Shown here: positions 52,902 to 62,657 of the stretch, piece by piece
Layout: the number at the start of each line of letters is the position of its first letter
Numbering within the stretch: position 1 is the first letter of the stretch
Assembly: GCF_021602155.1 (NCBI RefSeq)
Contig: NZ_BQHY01000004.1
Location: forward strand, 248,001-312,000
Source of the DNA: Pseudomonas parakoreensis
GTDB lineage: Bacteria; Pseudomonadota; Gammaproteobacteria; Pseudomonadales; Pseudomonadaceae
DNA: 64,000 nucleotides
Direction of reading: 5' to 3'
The notes under the pieces: model-generated
Seen by the model: only the letters and a program-made list of their open reading frames with translations
Databases searched by the model: none
What the model was told of the DNA's origin: nothing
Program-made: the position numbers and the translations under genes

Positions 52902-53777
52902 TCAGTGTTCGGCTTTGAGGATGTCGAACAGCGCCTGCGCCGCTGCCGACAGTTCATTGCCGGGCTCGGTCAGCACGCCAATCGCTCGCTCCACCGAATC
53001 ATTCAAGGTCAGGCAATGCGCGCCCAGTTCGAGCATCTGCTCGGCACACAACGCCGGCACTGCACTCACTCCCAGCCCGCTGGCGACCATGCGCCCGACG
53101 GTTGCCAGTTGATGGCTTTCGAACTCCACCGGGAGCTTCATGCCCCGGGCCAGCAAGTGTTCTTCGAGCATCACCCGCACTGTCGACGGCCGTTGCAGGG
53201 TGATGAACGGTTCCTGCAGCAAGGTCTGCCAGTCGATTTCGCCAAGCCTGGCCAGCGCTGAATCTTGCGGCACCACCGCGACAAAGCGGTCCATGTACAG
53301 CGGCGTGAACGTCAGCGAGGTGTTCTGCATCGGCTCGAACGCGACACCCAGTTCCACGTGGCGGTCGCGCACCATTTCCAGCACTTGTTCGTTGATCACG
53401 TCGTTGACCGTGACATTGACGTTTGGATAGCGCGCGCGAAACGTCTTGAGGATCGGCGGCAACAGGTTGCCGGCAAACGACGGCATCGCCGCCAGCGTCA
53501 CCCGTCCGCGTTGCAGACTGAAACGCTGGCGCATTTCGTCTTCGGCGTTGTCCCAATCGGCGATCAGGCGCCGAGCCAGCGGCAGCAGCGATTCACCCTC
53601 GGCGGTCAGCGCCACATTGCGCGTGTTGCGACTGAACAACCGCCCGCCCAAACCCTCTTCCAGCGCCTTGATGGTCAGGCTCAGCGCCGATTGCGACAAG
53701 TGCAGACGCTCGCAGGCCACGGCGAAACTCAGGCTCTGGGCCACGGCGAGGAAGGCGCGGATCTGCTTTATCGTCAT
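52902..53777 (-). CDS. dhcR: LysR-family regulator of the ketoacid CoA-transferase cluster (DhcR-like)
   Basis: This 291-residue LysR protein has the N-terminal winged helix (FLAVAQSLSFAVACERLHLS, then SALSLTIKALEEGLGGRLF) and the effector domain. It is divergent from the CoA-transferase/thiolase genes, the same arrangement as dhcR-dhcA-dhcB-atoB of P. aeruginosa, in which DhcR activates genes for dehydrocarnitine catabolism. The inducer here is inferred. Confidence 0.82.
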   Translation of the reverse strand: MTIKQIRAFLAVAQSLSFAVACERLHLSQSALSLTIKALEEGLGGRLFSRNTRNVALTAEGESLLPLARRLIADWDNAEDEMRQRFSLQRGRVTLAAMPSFAGNLLPPILKTFRARYPNVNVTVNDVINEQVLEMVRDRHVELGVAFEPMQNTSLTFTPLYMDRFVAVVPQDSALARLGEIDWQTLLQEPFITLQRPSTVRVMLEEHLLARGMKLPVEFESHQLATVGRMVASGLGVSAVPALCAEQMLELGAHCLTLNDSVERAIGVLTEPGNELSAAAQALFDILKAEH

Positions 53778-53825
53778 AATGGATAACGCCCTGTTAGCGA
53801 TATTGCCGGATAAACACCGTATCCA

Positions 53826-53912
53826 TGTAGGAGCTGCCGCAGGCTGCGATCTTTTGATGTTGTTTTTTAGGATCAAGATCAAAAGATCGCAGCCTGCGGC
53901 AGCTCCTACAGG
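53826..53912. repeat. REP pair
   Basis: TGTAGGAGCTGCCGCAGGCT faces its reverse complement in the divergent control region. Confidence 0.9.
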
Positions 53913-53944
53913 GTAACAGCCAAATTTATTGAGTTTTATCTATT

Positions 53945-53968
53945 AATCAACCTTAAAAATCAACTTAA
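53945..53968 (+). promoter_or_regulatory. direct repeat AATCAAC(C)TTAA, candidate LysR operator
   Basis: AATCAACCTTAA (53945-53956) is repeated as AATCAACTTAA (53958-53968), 13 bases apart in an AT-rich stretch upstream of dhcA. Confidence 0.4.
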
Positions 53969-54023
53969 CAAATATATCCTCCAGCGCGACACTCCAGTCA
54001 TTCGGCTAGCCAGCCGCCCGACA

Positions 54024-54031
54024 AACAATAA
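54024..54031 (+). promoter_or_regulatory. AACAATAA (CA) motif before dhcA
   Basis: AACAATAA directly precedes the AGAGGTG ribosome site of dhcA, the classical Hfq/Crc position. Confidence 0.5.
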
Positions 54032-54042
54032 AAGAGGTGCAT

Positions 54043-54741
54043 ATGGCAGGTTTCGACAAGCGCGTGAGTTCCTACGAGGAGGCCATGGCGGGTCTTGAAG
54101 ACGGCATGACCGTGATTGCCGGCGGCTTCGGCCTGTGTGGCATCCCGGAAAACCTGATCGCCGAGATCAAGCGCAAAGGCACCCGCGATCTCACCGTGGT
54201 CTCCAATAACTGCGGCGTCGACGGTTTCGGCCTCGGTGTGCTGCTGACTGACCGCCAGATCAGCAAAGTGATCGCCTCCTACGTCGGCGAAAACAAACTG
54301 TTCGAAGAGCAGCTGCTCAAGGGCGACATCGAAGTCATCCTGACCCCGCAAGGCACCCTCGCCGAGAAAATGCGCGCAGGCGGTGCCGGTATCCCGGCTT
54401 TCTTCACCGCCACCGGCGTCGGCACTCCGGTCGCCGAAGGCAAGGAAGTACGTGAATTCAATGGGCGCAAGTACCTGATGGAAGAATCCATCACTGGCGA
54501 CTTCGCCATCGTCAAAGGCTGGAAAGCCGACCATTTCGGTAACGTCATCTACCGTCACACCGCGCAGAACTTCAACCCGCTGGCGGCCACCGCCGGCAAG
54601 ATCACCGTGGTCGAAGTCGAAGAAATCGTCGAGCCCGGCGAACTGGATCCGTCGCAGATCCACACCCCCGGCATCTACGTCGACCGGGTCATTTGCGGCA
54701 CGTTCGAAAAGCGCATCGAACAGCGCACCATCCGCAAATAA
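54043..54741 (+). CDS. dhcA: 3-oxoacid/dehydrocarnitine CoA-transferase subunit A
   Basis: This 232-residue alpha subunit of a family I CoA-transferase has [20 protein letters not shown] (about 23-42) and [20 protein letters not shown]. With subunit B it moves CoA from a donor such as acetyl- or succinyl-CoA to acetoacetate or dehydrocarnitine. ATG 54043 has AGAGGTG upstream. The name follows the cluster order; acetoacetate specificity (atoD-like) is possible. Confidence 0.88.
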   Translation: MAGFDKRVSSYEEAMAGLEDGMTVIAGGFGLCGIPENLIAEIKRKGTRDLTVVSNNCGVDGFGLGVLLTDRQISKVIASYVGENKLFEEQLLKGDIEVILTPQGTLAEKMRAGGAGIPAFFTATGVGTPVAEGKEVREFNGRKYLMEESITGDFAIVKGWKADHFGNVIYRHTAQNFNPLAATAGKITVVEVEEIVEPGELDPSQIHTPGIYVDRVICGTFEKRIEQRTIRK

Positions 54742-54765
54742 CTCAGGCTGACGGAGAATAAGAAC

Positions 54766-55431
54766 ATGGCACTTACCCGCGAACAAATGGCTCAGCGCGT
54801 CGCCCGCGAAATGCAGGACGGCTACTACGTGAACCTCGGTATCGGCATTCCGACCCTGGTCGCCAACTACATTCCCGACGGCATGGAAGTCATGCTGCAA
54901 TCGGAAAACGGCCTGCTCGGCATGGGCCCGTTTCCGACTGAAGACACCATCGATGCCGACATGATCAACGCCGGCAAACAGACCGTCACCGCGCGCATCG
55001 GCGCATCGATCTTCAACTCCGCCGAATCCTTCGCGATGATCCGCGGCGGGCATGTCGACCTGACCGTGCTCGGCGCGTTCGAGGTCGACGTCGAAGGCAA
55101 CATCGCCTCGTGGATGATTCCCGGCAAACTGGTCAAGGGCATGGGCGGCGCGATGGATCTGGTGGCCGGTGCCGACAACATCATCGTGATCATGACCCAC
55201 GCCTCCAAGGACGGTGAGTCCAAACTGCTGAGCAAATGCAGTCTGCCGCTGACTGGCGCCGGCTGCATCAAGCGCGTGCTGACCGACCTCGCCTACCTGG
55301 AAATCGAAAATGGCGCTTTTGTCCTCAAGGAACGCGCACCTGGCGTCAGCGTCGAGGAAATCGTCGCCAAAACCGCTGGTAAACTGATCGTCCCGGATCA
55401 CGTACCGGAAATGCAGTTCGCTGCCCAGTGA
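54766..55431 (+). CDS. dhcB: 3-oxoacid/dehydrocarnitine CoA-transferase subunit B
   Basis: This 221-residue beta subunit has [15 protein letters not shown] (about 25-39) and the catalytic Glu47 in [13 protein letters not shown]. It lies 24 bases after subunit A and 11 before atoB, so the three genes form one operon. Confidence 0.9.
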   Translation: MALTREQMAQRVAREMQDGYYVNLGIGIPTLVANYIPDGMEVMLQSENGLLGMGPFPTEDTIDADMINAGKQTVTARIGASIFNSAESFAMIRGGHVDLTVLGAFEVDVEGNIASWMIPGKLVKGMGGAMDLVAGADNIIVIMTHASKDGESKLLSKCSLPLTGAGCIKRVLTDLAYLEIENGAFVLKERAPGVSVEEIVAKTAGKLIVPDHVPEMQFAAQ

Positions 55432-55442
55432 GGAATTCGAAA

Positions 55443-56624
55443 ATGCAAGACGTCGTAATTGTTGCCGCCACGCGCACCGCGATCGGCAGTTTCCAAGGGT
55501 CTCTGGCCAGCGTGTCCGCGGTGGATCTGGGCGCTGCGGTGATCCGTCAGTTGCTGGAACAGACCGGTCTGGACGGTGCGCAGGTCGATGAAGTGATCAT
55601 GGGCCAGGTGCTGACCGCCGGCGCTGGCCAGAACCCGGCGCGTCAGGCGGCGATCAAGGCTGGCCTGCCCCACGCCGTGCCAGCCATGACCCTGAACAAG
55701 GTCTGTGGCTCGGGCCTCAAAGCCCTGCACCTGGGCGCGCAGGCGATTCGTTGTGGCGATGCCGAGGTGATCATCGCGGGCGGTCAGGAGAACATGAGCC
55801 TGTCCAACTATGTGATGCCGGGTGCTCGCACCGGTCTGCGCATGGGTCACGCGCAAATCGTCGACACCATGATCAGCGATGGCCTGTGGGATGCGTTCAA
55901 CGATTACCACATGGGCATCACCGCCGAGAATCTGGTCGATAAATATGAGATCAGCCGCGAGCAGCAGGACGCCTTCGCCGCGGCCTCGCAGCGCAAAGCG
56001 GCGGCTGCCATCGAAGCCGGGCGCTTCGTCGATGAAATCACCCCGATCCTGATCCCGCAGCGCAAAGGGGATCCGGTCGCGTTCAAGGTCGATGAACAAC
56101 CACGCGGCGACACCACCGCCGAATCACTGGCCAAACTGCGTCCGGCGTTCAAGAAGGATGGCAGCGTCACCGCCGGCAACGCTTCGTCGCTGAACGACGG
56201 CGCCGCCGCCGTCATCCTGATGAGCGCCGAGAAAGCCAAGGCTCTGGGCCTGCCGGTGCTGGCGAAAATTGCGGCTTACGCCAATGCGGGGGTGGACCCG
56301 GCGATCATGGGCATCGGCCCGGTCTCGGCCACCCGTCGCTGCCTGGACAAGGCAGGCTGGAACATCGGCCAACTGGACCTGATCGAAGCCAACGAAGCCT
56401 TCGCCGCACAATCACTGGCGGTGGCCAAGGATCTGCAATGGGATCTGGACAAGGTCAACGTCAACGGCGGCGCCATCGCCCTCGGTCACCCGATCGGTGC
56501 GTCGGGCTGCCGGGTGCTGGTGACCTTGCTGCACGAGATGCTCAAGCGTGATGCGAAAAAAGGTCTGGCGACCTTGTGCATCGGCGGCGGTCAGGGTGTG
56601 GCGCTGGCGCTGGAACGCCCTTAA
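55443..56624 (+). CDS. atoB: acetyl-CoA acetyltransferase (thiolase)
   Basis: This 393-residue thiolase has the nucleophile Cys88 in [13 protein letters not shown], His in [10 protein letters not shown] (about 349) and the second Cys in CIGGGQG (about 379). It cleaves acetoacetyl-CoA to two acetyl-CoA, following the CoA-transferase step. ATG 55443 has GAGGA upstream. A strong terminator follows. Confidence 0.92.
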   Translation: MQDVVIVAATRTAIGSFQGSLASVSAVDLGAAVIRQLLEQTGLDGAQVDEVIMGQVLTAGAGQNPARQAAIKAGLPHAVPAMTLNKVCGSGLKALHLGAQAIRCGDAEVIIAGGQENMSLSNYVMPGARTGLRMGHAQIVDTMISDGLWDAFNDYHMGITAENLVDKYEISREQQDAFAAASQRKAAAAIEAGRFVDEITPILIPQRKGDPVAFKVDEQPRGDTTAESLAKLRPAFKKDGSVTAGNASSLNDGAAAVILMSAEKAKALGLPVLAKIAAYANAGVDPAIMGIGPVSATRRCLDKAGWNIGQLDLIEANEAFAAQSLAVAKDLQWDLDKVNVNGGAIALGHPIGASGCRVLVTLLHEMLKRDAKKGLATLCIGGGQGVALALERP

Positions 56625-56682
56625 CAATCGAGTTCATCGGCGGGCGGCGGATCCACGACATCCGCTGCTCGCTGGCAACAAA

Positions 56683-56718
56683 AAAACCGGTGCGACTTGC
56701 GTTGCACCGGTTTTTTTT
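56683..56718 (+). terminator. rho-independent terminator after atoB
   Basis: CCGGTGC (56687-56693) pairs with GCACCGG (56704-56710), with A-run before and eight T after. The stem extends further on both sides. Confidence 0.92.
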
Positions 56719-56747
56719 GCCTGAATTTTGTGTCGATCTTCAGGGCC

Positions 56748-56843
56748 CCATCGCTGGCAAGCCAGCTCCCACAGGGTCTTGGGGTATACAAAGAATTTGA
56801 ATCCACCCTCAATCACTGTGGGAGCTGGCTTGCCAGCGATGAG
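56748..56843. repeat. REP pair in tail-to-tail order
   Basis: CATCGCTGGCAAGCCAGCTC comes first and CTGTGGGAGCTGGCTTGCCA second. Confidence 0.88.
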
Positions 56844-56870
56844 GCCGGTTCAGGCAGCACAAAACATGGC

Positions 56871-58190
56871 TCACACCACCATCTGCAGAATCAACCAGGC
56901 ATTCGCCCCACTGATCACCACAAACAATCCCCACGCCAGCACCCGGGTCGGCAGCCGATTCACAAACGGCCCCATCAGTTGTTTGTCGCTGGTCATGCGG
57001 ATCAACGGGTACAGCGCAAATGGCAGCTGCAGGCTTAACACCACCTGACTCAACACCAGCAATTTGCCCACCGCGTTGTCGCCCATCAGCCACACGCCAA
57101 TGAATGCCGGGATCAACGCCAGCCCACGCGTGATCAAACGCCGCTGCCAGCAGGGAATCCGCAGGTTCAGGTAACCCTCCATGATTACCTGCCCGGCGAT
57201 GGTCCCGGTGAACGTCGAGCTCTGCCCCGACGCCAGCAACGCGACGCCGAACAGCACACTGGCCAGCGCGCCACCGACCAGCGGGTCGAGCAGGTGGTAG
57301 GCGTCCTGAATGTCGACCACGTCGGTATGCCCCGACTGATGAAAAGCGGCCGCCGCCAGAATCAGGATCGCCGCGTTGACCAGCAGCGCCAGCGCCAGCG
57401 AGCCAATGGTGTCGATGCGCGCCAGGTTCACCGCGTCCTGCTTGCTGGCCAGATCCTTGCCGATCATCCGCGTTTGCACAATCGAGGTGTGCAGGTAAAG
57501 GTTGTGCGGCATCACCGTCGCGCCAAGAATACCGATCGCCAGGTACAGCGGCGCAGCATCGCTGATCGCCGAGAGCGACGGTTTGAATCCGGCGAACACC
57601 TGCGGCCAGTAAGGTTTGATCAGCACCAGCTCAACGAAGAAACACACGCCGATGGTCGCCACCAGCACCAGCATGATTGCCTCCAGCCGACGGAAGCCCC
57701 GGTTCTGCAGAGCCAGCACCAGCAGCGTATCGAAGGCAGTCAGGGCAATGCCGAAGGTCAGCGAACAACCCAGCAATAAATGGAAGGCCAAGGCACAGCC
57801 GAGCACTTCGGCCAGATCGGTGGCGATGATCGAGATTTCCGCCAGCACCCATTGCAGGCGCGCGGTCGGGGTGCTGTAGCGCTCACGGGACAATTGCGCG
57901 AGATCGCGGCCGGTGGCGATGCCCAGCCGCGAGCAGAGGCATTGCACGACCATTCCCGCCAGGCTCGCCAGCAACACCACGAACAGCAGGCTGTAACCAA
58001 AACGCGAACCGGCCTCGATGGCGGTCGCCCAGTTACCGGGGTCCATGTAGCCGATCGACACCAACAGGCCGGGACCGGCAAAACGCAGCACGCGTTTGAA
58101 GAACGAAGCGTTCGGATCGACCGCGACGCTGCCGGCTACTTCTGGCGGGCAGAACGGCGCAGTGGCGATTTTGGGTAAGCTGAATTTCAC
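56871..58190 (-). CDS. mntH: NRAMP-family manganese/iron transporter MntH
   Basis: This 439-residue transporter has about eleven membrane segments. It has the metal-binding DPGN in GYMDPGNWATAIEAGS (segment 1) and MPHNLYLHTS (segment 6). It imports Mn(II), and possibly Fe(II), with protons. The start at GTG 58190 gives the usual N-terminus (MKFSLPKIATAP); an earlier start at 58256 would add 22 unlikely residues. No Mn-responsive motif was recognised. Confidence 0.9.
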   Translation of the reverse strand: MKFSLPKIATAPFCPPEVAGSVAVDPNASFFKRVLRFAGPGLLVSIGYMDPGNWATAIEAGSRFGYSLLFVVLLASLAGMVVQCLCSRLGIATGRDLAQLSRERYSTPTARLQWVLAEISIIATDLAEVLGCALAFHLLLGCSLTFGIALTAFDTLLVLALQNRGFRRLEAIMLVLVATIGVCFFVELVLIKPYWPQVFAGFKPSLSAISDAAPLYLAIGILGATVMPHNLYLHTSIVQTRMIGKDLASKQDAVNLARIDTIGSLALALLVNAAILILAAAAFHQSGHTDVVDIQDAYHLLDPLVGGALASVLFGVALLASGQSSTFTGTIAGQVIMEGYLNLRIPCWQRRLITRGLALIPAFIGVWLMGDNAVGKLLVLSQVVLSLQLPFALYPLIRMTSDKQLMGPFVNRLPTRVLAWGLFVVISGANAWLILQMVV

Positions 58191-58250
58191 GCACACATCC
58201 AGAAACAAGTTCGAAAGACGCAGCTTAGAGGTTTCAGTTGAACCCTTGAA

Positions 58251-58334
58251 GAGCAAAAGATCGCAGCCTTCGGCAGCTCCTTCAGGATATGCATTCCAAT
58301 GCAGGAGCTGCCGAAGGCTGCGATCTTTTGCTCT
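58251..58334. repeat. REP pair in tail-to-tail order
   Basis: AAGATCGCAGCCTTCGGCAG comes first and GCAGGAGCTGCCGAAGGCTG second. The right end reaches the stop of the minus-strand gene at 58334. Confidence 0.88.
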
Positions 58335-58870
58335 TAACGACTCACACCCAGTAACTGCTCGCGCAATTCGGGATTACGAGTACGCGGATCCAGCCAGATA
58401 TCGAAAAACGCCCGGGCAAATTGCGGATCATCAATTTCGTGCTGCAACTGCTGCCCGACAAAGAATCGCGCACCCTGCCCCGGCAGGTATACGCCGGTAA
58501 TCCGAGTGCCCGCCTGCACATCGACGAACGATTGCTGCATTTGTCCTTGCCACCTGGCCAGTTGCGCGGGACTGACGCCCGAGCCTGCCAGCCGTTTGAT
58601 TTCATCGACACTGGCCTGCACCAGATCATCGCGTGAGATCTCGCGCCGGTAGATCAGCTCCAGGGCGAAGGGCTGTTCGGTCGACAATGGGCGTGCCGCG
58701 CTCCACAACCGGGCGTTGTAGACGTCGAAGCCGAACACGCTGAAATCGCCGGTGCCGATGATTTGCGCGCCGGGCACCGCGTCCTGCCAATTGGCCCAGG
58801 TCGGTGTAAGTAACAACGCCCACAAGCCGATGCCACAGCACCCAAGCAGCAACTTCGATGGTTTGTTCAT
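58334..58870 (-). CDS. exported chalcone isomerase-like protein
   Basis: This 178-residue protein has a signal peptide (about 1-26, ending WAN). The mature part GTGDFSVFGFDVYNARLW, ELIYRREISRDDLVQAS and FFDIWLDPRTRNPELREQLL fits the bacterial chalcone-isomerase-like family (Chalcone_3). These proteins are periplasmic and not flavonoid enzymes; their role is unknown. Confidence 0.85.
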   Translation of the reverse strand: MNKPSKLLLGCCGIGLWALLLTPTWANWQDAVPGAQIIGTGDFSVFGFDVYNARLWSAARPLSTEQPFALELIYRREISRDDLVQASVDEIKRLAGSGVSPAQLARWQGQMQQSFVDVQAGTRITGVYLPGQGARFFVGQQLQHEIDDPQFARAFFDIWLDPRTRNPELREQLLGVSR

Positions 58871-59001
58871 TGCGGCATCGACCCCGGTAAACCCTGATCT
58901 TCAGAGCATAGCGGATATCACTCGCACACTTTGTATACAAAAATTGTCGATCAATGCGCCAATCGGTTACCTTGGCCGTTCCATCCCCGGAGGCCTCCCG
59001 C

Positions 59002-59796
59002 GTGCTGATTCTCAAATTACTGCTGATCCCCGGTTTTCTGCTGCTGATTTCCCTTGCCGGCAAGCGCTGGGGGCCGAGCGTGGCCGGGTGGCTGTCGGGG
59101 CTGCCGGTGGTGGTCGGGCCGATTCTGTTTTTCCTCGCCATCGAACAGGGGCCGCAGTTTGCTGCGCAATCGGCGGTGGCGGCACTGTCGGCGATGTTCG
59201 CCATGATCGCCTTCTGCATCACCTACGCGCAGGTGGCGCAGCGGGCGAACTGGCCATGGGCGCTGACGATTTCCCTGGCGGTGTGGGCGGTGCTGGCGCT
59301 GGTGTTGTCGCTGATTCCGTCGTCACTGACGTTCTCGGTCGCGGCGGCGGCCACTGCCCTGCTCGCCGCGCCGTACCTGTTCCCCAATGTGCAACCGGTG
59401 CTGAACGGCCCGGCACCGAAATCGGACAAACTGCTCTGGCGAATGATTGCCGGCGCGGCGCTGACGCTGTTGGTGACGATGCTCGCCAGTACCGTGGGCG
59501 AGCGCTGGAGCGGTCTGCTCGCGGTGTTCCCGGTGCTCGGCAGTGTGATGGCGGTGTTTTCTCAGCAGACTCGTGGCCCGGCATTTACCGCGGCATTGCT
59601 GCGGGCGACGGCGACGGGCATGTACTCGTTTTCGGCGTTTTGTCTGGTGTCGGCGCTGACCCTGCCAAGCCTCGGCCTCAGCGGATTCCTCGTCGGTGTC
59701 GCGGTGTCGGTGGCCATGCTCGGGGTCACCCGCAAACTGCTGGCCCGACCTGTTCCGGCAAAAAACCGTACTTCCGAGGCTGATGCGAACACCTGA
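59002..59796 (+). CDS. polytopic inner-membrane protein of unknown function
   Basis: This 264-residue protein starts at GTG 59002, chosen for CGGAGG 8 bases upstream. It has about eight hydrophobic segments. The first parts (LAGKRWGPSVAGWLSGLPVV) include Gly/Pro breaks typical of transporters or channel-like proteins. Family not recognised. Confidence 0.82.
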   Translation: MLILKLLLIPGFLLLISLAGKRWGPSVAGWLSGLPVVVGPILFFLAIEQGPQFAAQSAVAALSAMFAMIAFCITYAQVAQRANWPWALTISLAVWAVLALVLSLIPSSLTFSVAAAATALLAAPYLFPNVQPVLNGPAPKSDKLLWRMIAGAALTLLVTMLASTVGERWSGLLAVFPVLGSVMAVFSQQTRGPAFTAALLRATATGMYSFSAFCLVSALTLPSLGLSGFLVGVAVSVAMLGVTRKLLARPVPAKNRTSEADANT

Positions 59797-59871
59797 CAAA
59801 CCGCGCTGGAATGCCAGGCATGCTCCGTGGGATCATCGCCGCCCTGGCGCGACCATCCCTCGGAGATTCAC

Positions 59872-60438
59872 ATGTCATTGCTCAGCAAGAAAGCCGTCGT
59901 CCTGTTGCTGGCGGCGGTCGCCGCTCTCGGCGCCCTCAACGCCCAGGCAGCCAAGCCCAAGGAAAAGGCCTCGACCAACAACGTGTCGATGCTCGACGGC
60001 AAGTTCACCTTCGTCCTGCCCAAAGGCTTCAGCGCCGACCCGCTGCCAGCCGGGCCGACCGGTGCCAAAGGCACGATGTACACCAATCAGGCGACCAAGA
60101 CCGTGGTCATCGCCGCGGAAAACCAGATCGCCGGTGGCACCAGCGTGAAGGACAACGACAACGAATTTCTCGACGGCAGCCTGGCAAGTTTCATCGATGA
60201 CCAGCGCAAGGCGCTGCCGGACTTCAACAAGCTCACAGAAAAGAGTCTGACCCAGAAAAGCAGTGGCCTCGGCGTGCGTCAGGTCGACAGCACTGCCACC
60301 CAAGGCGGCGGCCAGACACTCAATACCACCCTGCTCGCCGCCTCCGGCAAACGCATGGCCTTGGTCCAGGTGATTTCCCGGGCCAGCGACAAAAGCGGTC
60401 ACGATGCGCTGGTGAAAACCATCCTCAAGGACAAGTGA
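59872..60438 (+). CDS. exported protein, possibly DcrB-like
   Basis: This 188-residue protein has a signal peptide (about 1-22, ending AQA-A). The mature part VSMLDGKFTFVLPKGFSADP and the later mixed alpha/beta pattern recall DcrB/PsbP-like periplasmic proteins, but this is only a resemblance. ATG 59872 has CGGAGA upstream. Function unknown. Confidence 0.8.
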   Translation: MSLLSKKAVVLLLAAVAALGALNAQAAKPKEKASTNNVSMLDGKFTFVLPKGFSADPLPAGPTGAKGTMYTNQATKTVVIAAENQIAGGTSVKDNDNEFLDGSLASFIDDQRKALPDFNKLTEKSLTQKSSGLGVRQVDSTATQGGGQTLNTTLLAASGKRMALVQVISRASDKSGHDALVKTILKDK

Positions 60439-60441
60439 CCG

Positions 60442-61158
60442 TCACGGGTTGAGCTGCTGCAGCCAGGCGTTCAAGTCACGCAGCTCGGCCGCGCTGATGC
60501 TGTGGCCGACGCCGGGATAGGCGTGAAACTCGGGCTTATAGGCGAGTTTCTGCAGCAGCGTATTGGCCTCGGTGCCGTCGCGGTACGGCACTCGATCATC
60601 GGCGGTGCCATGGCCGATGAAGATGTGCAGCGGCAGCGGTGGCTGCTCGGCTTTTAGTTCGGTTTTCAACACCGGCAACAGCCGTCCGCTCAACGCCGCA
60701 ATCCCGCCGACCGCCACCGGCGGACGCAAGCCCACTTCGTAGGTCATCATCGCGCCCTGACTGAAACCGATCAGGTACACCTTGTCCGGGCTGGCGTGAT
60801 ATTTCTGCGCCGCCTGCGCGACAAACTCCCGCAACTTCTGGCCGCTGGCCTGCAGATCATCGGTCTCGCCGTTGTAAGCCCCTTCGCCTTTCTTGCGAAA
60901 CCACTGGAAACGTCCTTCGCCCAACGCCAGCGGCGCCTGCACCGAGAGGTAGTTGTACTGCGCCGGCAGCTGAAATTTCATACCGATCAGATCGGCTTCG
61001 TTACTGCCGTAGCCGTGCAGGAATATCACCAGTGGTCGAGTGTTCGCGTCCGGGTGGACCTGTTCGATGTATTTCAGTGGCAAGTCGCTTTGCAGCGTGG
61101 TTTGCGCATGCACGGCGCTGGACGCCAGCAGGGTTAACAGGGCAAACGCCTTCAACAT
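60442..61158 (-). CDS. exported alpha/beta hydrolase (carboxylesterase/phospholipase type)
   Basis: This 238-residue protein has a signal peptide (about 1-18, ending VHA-Q). The hydrolase core has LVIFLHGYGSNEADLIG, nucleophile elbow GFSQGA (Ser at about 150), Asp in GHGTADDRVP and His in VGHSIS. It is like the YpfH/carboxylesterase family but exported. ATG 61158 has GGAAGG upstream. Its stop is 4 bases from the convergent gene. Confidence 0.87.
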   Translation of the reverse strand: MLKAFALLTLLASSAVHAQTTLQSDLPLKYIEQVHPDANTRPLVIFLHGYGSNEADLIGMKFQLPAQYNYLSVQAPLALGEGRFQWFRKKGEGAYNGETDDLQASGQKLREFVAQAAQKYHASPDKVYLIGFSQGAMMTYEVGLRPPVAVGGIAALSGRLLPVLKTELKAEQPPLPLHIFIGHGTADDRVPYRDGTEANTLLQKLAYKPEFHAYPGVGHSISAAELRDLNAWLQQLNP

Positions 61159-61232
61159 AGAGCCTTCCTTCACGGAGTGTCGGGTTCGGGGCAGCCTAAC
61201 ATTGTCTGAACACTGTGGTGTCGCGGATGCCG

Positions 61233-61309
61233 CCATCGCTGGCAAGCCAGCTCCCACAGTGATCGGTGGTGTTCACAAAACCTGTGGGAGCTGGCTTGCC
61301 AGCGATGAG
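61233..61309. repeat. REP pair in tail-to-tail order
   Basis: CATCGCTGGCAAGCCAGCTC comes first and CCTGTGGGAGCTGGCTTGCC second. Confidence 0.88.
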
Positions 61310-61333
61310 GCCAGCAAAAACACCGAAGTTCTA

Positions 61334-62446
61334 TCAGTCGTTGATCAACTTGCCCACCCGGATCGGTTCACGCCCCGCCACTTTGGCCTGCCAGATTCCC
61401 GGCTGGGTGTAACGCCCACGATCAATCGCAAACAGCACGCCGCTGGTGCCGGCGCGGACGGTGGTGAGGCGGTCATTCAACGGGTCCACCACCTCGAACA
61501 ACGCATCGCCCTGCTCGACCCACTCCCCGGCATTACGCAGGAAACTGACCACGCCGTGGTGCGGCGCGAACAGGTATTCGGTGCCTTCGAACGGCATGCC
61601 TTCGCAGCAGTCGCTCGGGGCCGCCGGCCATTCGCCGCTGATGAACCCCTGCTCGGCGAGAAAGCCGAGTATCGCTTCGCAATTGGCCTGCGCCTGATCA
61701 ACCCGGGTATCGCCCATACTGCCCAGTTCCAGGGTGGTGGCAAGGTTCGCCGGGGGAATCGCCGCGTTCGGAAACACCCGCGCCAGACGCAGCCACGGCG
61801 ATGAGCACGACTCGTCGAACGAACTGCCGCCGGAGTCTTCACACAACAGCGCAACGCCGGCCTGCAGTCGCGCCGCCAGCGATTGCCAGCGCGGCCAGTG
61901 TTGCGGCAGCGCGTAGAGGTGAATCGCCGCCTCAAAATCGCAATGCAGATCCAGAGTGATGTCGGCGTCGCAGGCATGGCGCAGCAGCAAGCGGTGCAGA
62001 GCTTCCAGCTGCGAGGCTGGGGCCGGCAGTTCATCGAGCACCTGGCCCATGGTTTGCCGGATCAACGCTATGTTGGCCTCGGCATCGCTGCCCAGCCGCT
62101 CGCCGATGCGCGCCGCCACTGGCGCGCTGAGTTCGACAAACGCGCGGTTGAAATTCTTTCCGCTGCCCAGCTCGAAGCGGCCCATGTGGCTGCCTTGCAA
62201 ATGCTGATCGAGCCCGATCGGGTTGGCCACCGGCACCAACTCGATCACCCCTTGCAGACGGCCCTGCTGTTCCAGCGCGTTGAGGCGTTGCTTGAGTTCC
62301 CACGCGGTGCGCATACCCGGCAGTTCGTCGGCGTGCAGACTGGCCTGGATGTAGACCTTGCGGCTGCCCGCGCCGTAACGGAAGACGCTGAGGGAACGTT
62401 CGCTGCCCAAGTGGCTCCAGGGCAGGACATGGTCGATGCGTTGCAT
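61334..62446 (-). CDS. succinylglutamate desuccinylase/aspartoacylase family protein (AotO-like)
   Basis: This 370-residue zinc carboxypeptidase-like protein has the zinc ligands His38 and Glu41 (SLHADE) and His in TLDLHCDFE (about 167). The C-terminal part is the usual beta-barrel. Length and family match AotO, encoded in the arginine/ornithine transporter operon of Pseudomonas, and AstE-like enzymes. Here it lies downstream of an amino-acid binding protein but behind a terminator and a REP pair. Substrate unknown. Confidence 0.85.
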   Translation of the reverse strand: MQRIDHVLPWSHLGSERSLSVFRYGAGSRKVYIQASLHADELPGMRTAWELKQRLNALEQQGRLQGVIELVPVANPIGLDQHLQGSHMGRFELGSGKNFNRAFVELSAPVAARIGERLGSDAEANIALIRQTMGQVLDELPAPASQLEALHRLLLRHACDADITLDLHCDFEAAIHLYALPQHWPRWQSLAARLQAGVALLCEDSGGSSFDESCSSPWLRLARVFPNAAIPPANLATTLELGSMGDTRVDQAQANCEAILGFLAEQGFISGEWPAAPSDCCEGMPFEGTEYLFAPHHGVVSFLRNAGEWVEQGDALFEVVDPLNDRLTTVRAGTSGVLFAIDRGRYTQPGIWQAKVAGREPIRVGKLIND

Positions 62447-62488
62447 GGGGAAACTCCTGCAGTCTGGTAGATCTGGATCGATGAGATC

Positions 62489-62581
62489 CCTGTGGGAGCG
62501 AGCTTGCTCGCGAATGCAATCTGACAGTCAATAAAGATGTTGAATGTTAAACCGCATTCGCGAGCAAGCTCGCTCCCACAG
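62489..62581. repeat. REP pair
   Basis: CTGTGGGAGCGAGCTTGCTC faces its reverse complement between the two minus-strand genes. Confidence 0.9.
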
Positions 62582-62610
62582 TGAATCTCTATCAGTAGAA
62601 AGAGAGCACA

Positions 62611-62648
62611 AAAAAAGTGGCCACCGCGCAAACGGGACCACTTTTTTC
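62611..62648. terminator. terminator of the binding-protein gene
   Basis: AAAAAAGTGG (62611-62620) and CCACTTTTTT (62638-62647) pair around a GC-rich loop. The A-run and T-run on opposite sides would let it work on both strands. Confidence 0.85.
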
Positions 62649-62657
62649 TACAGCGTA

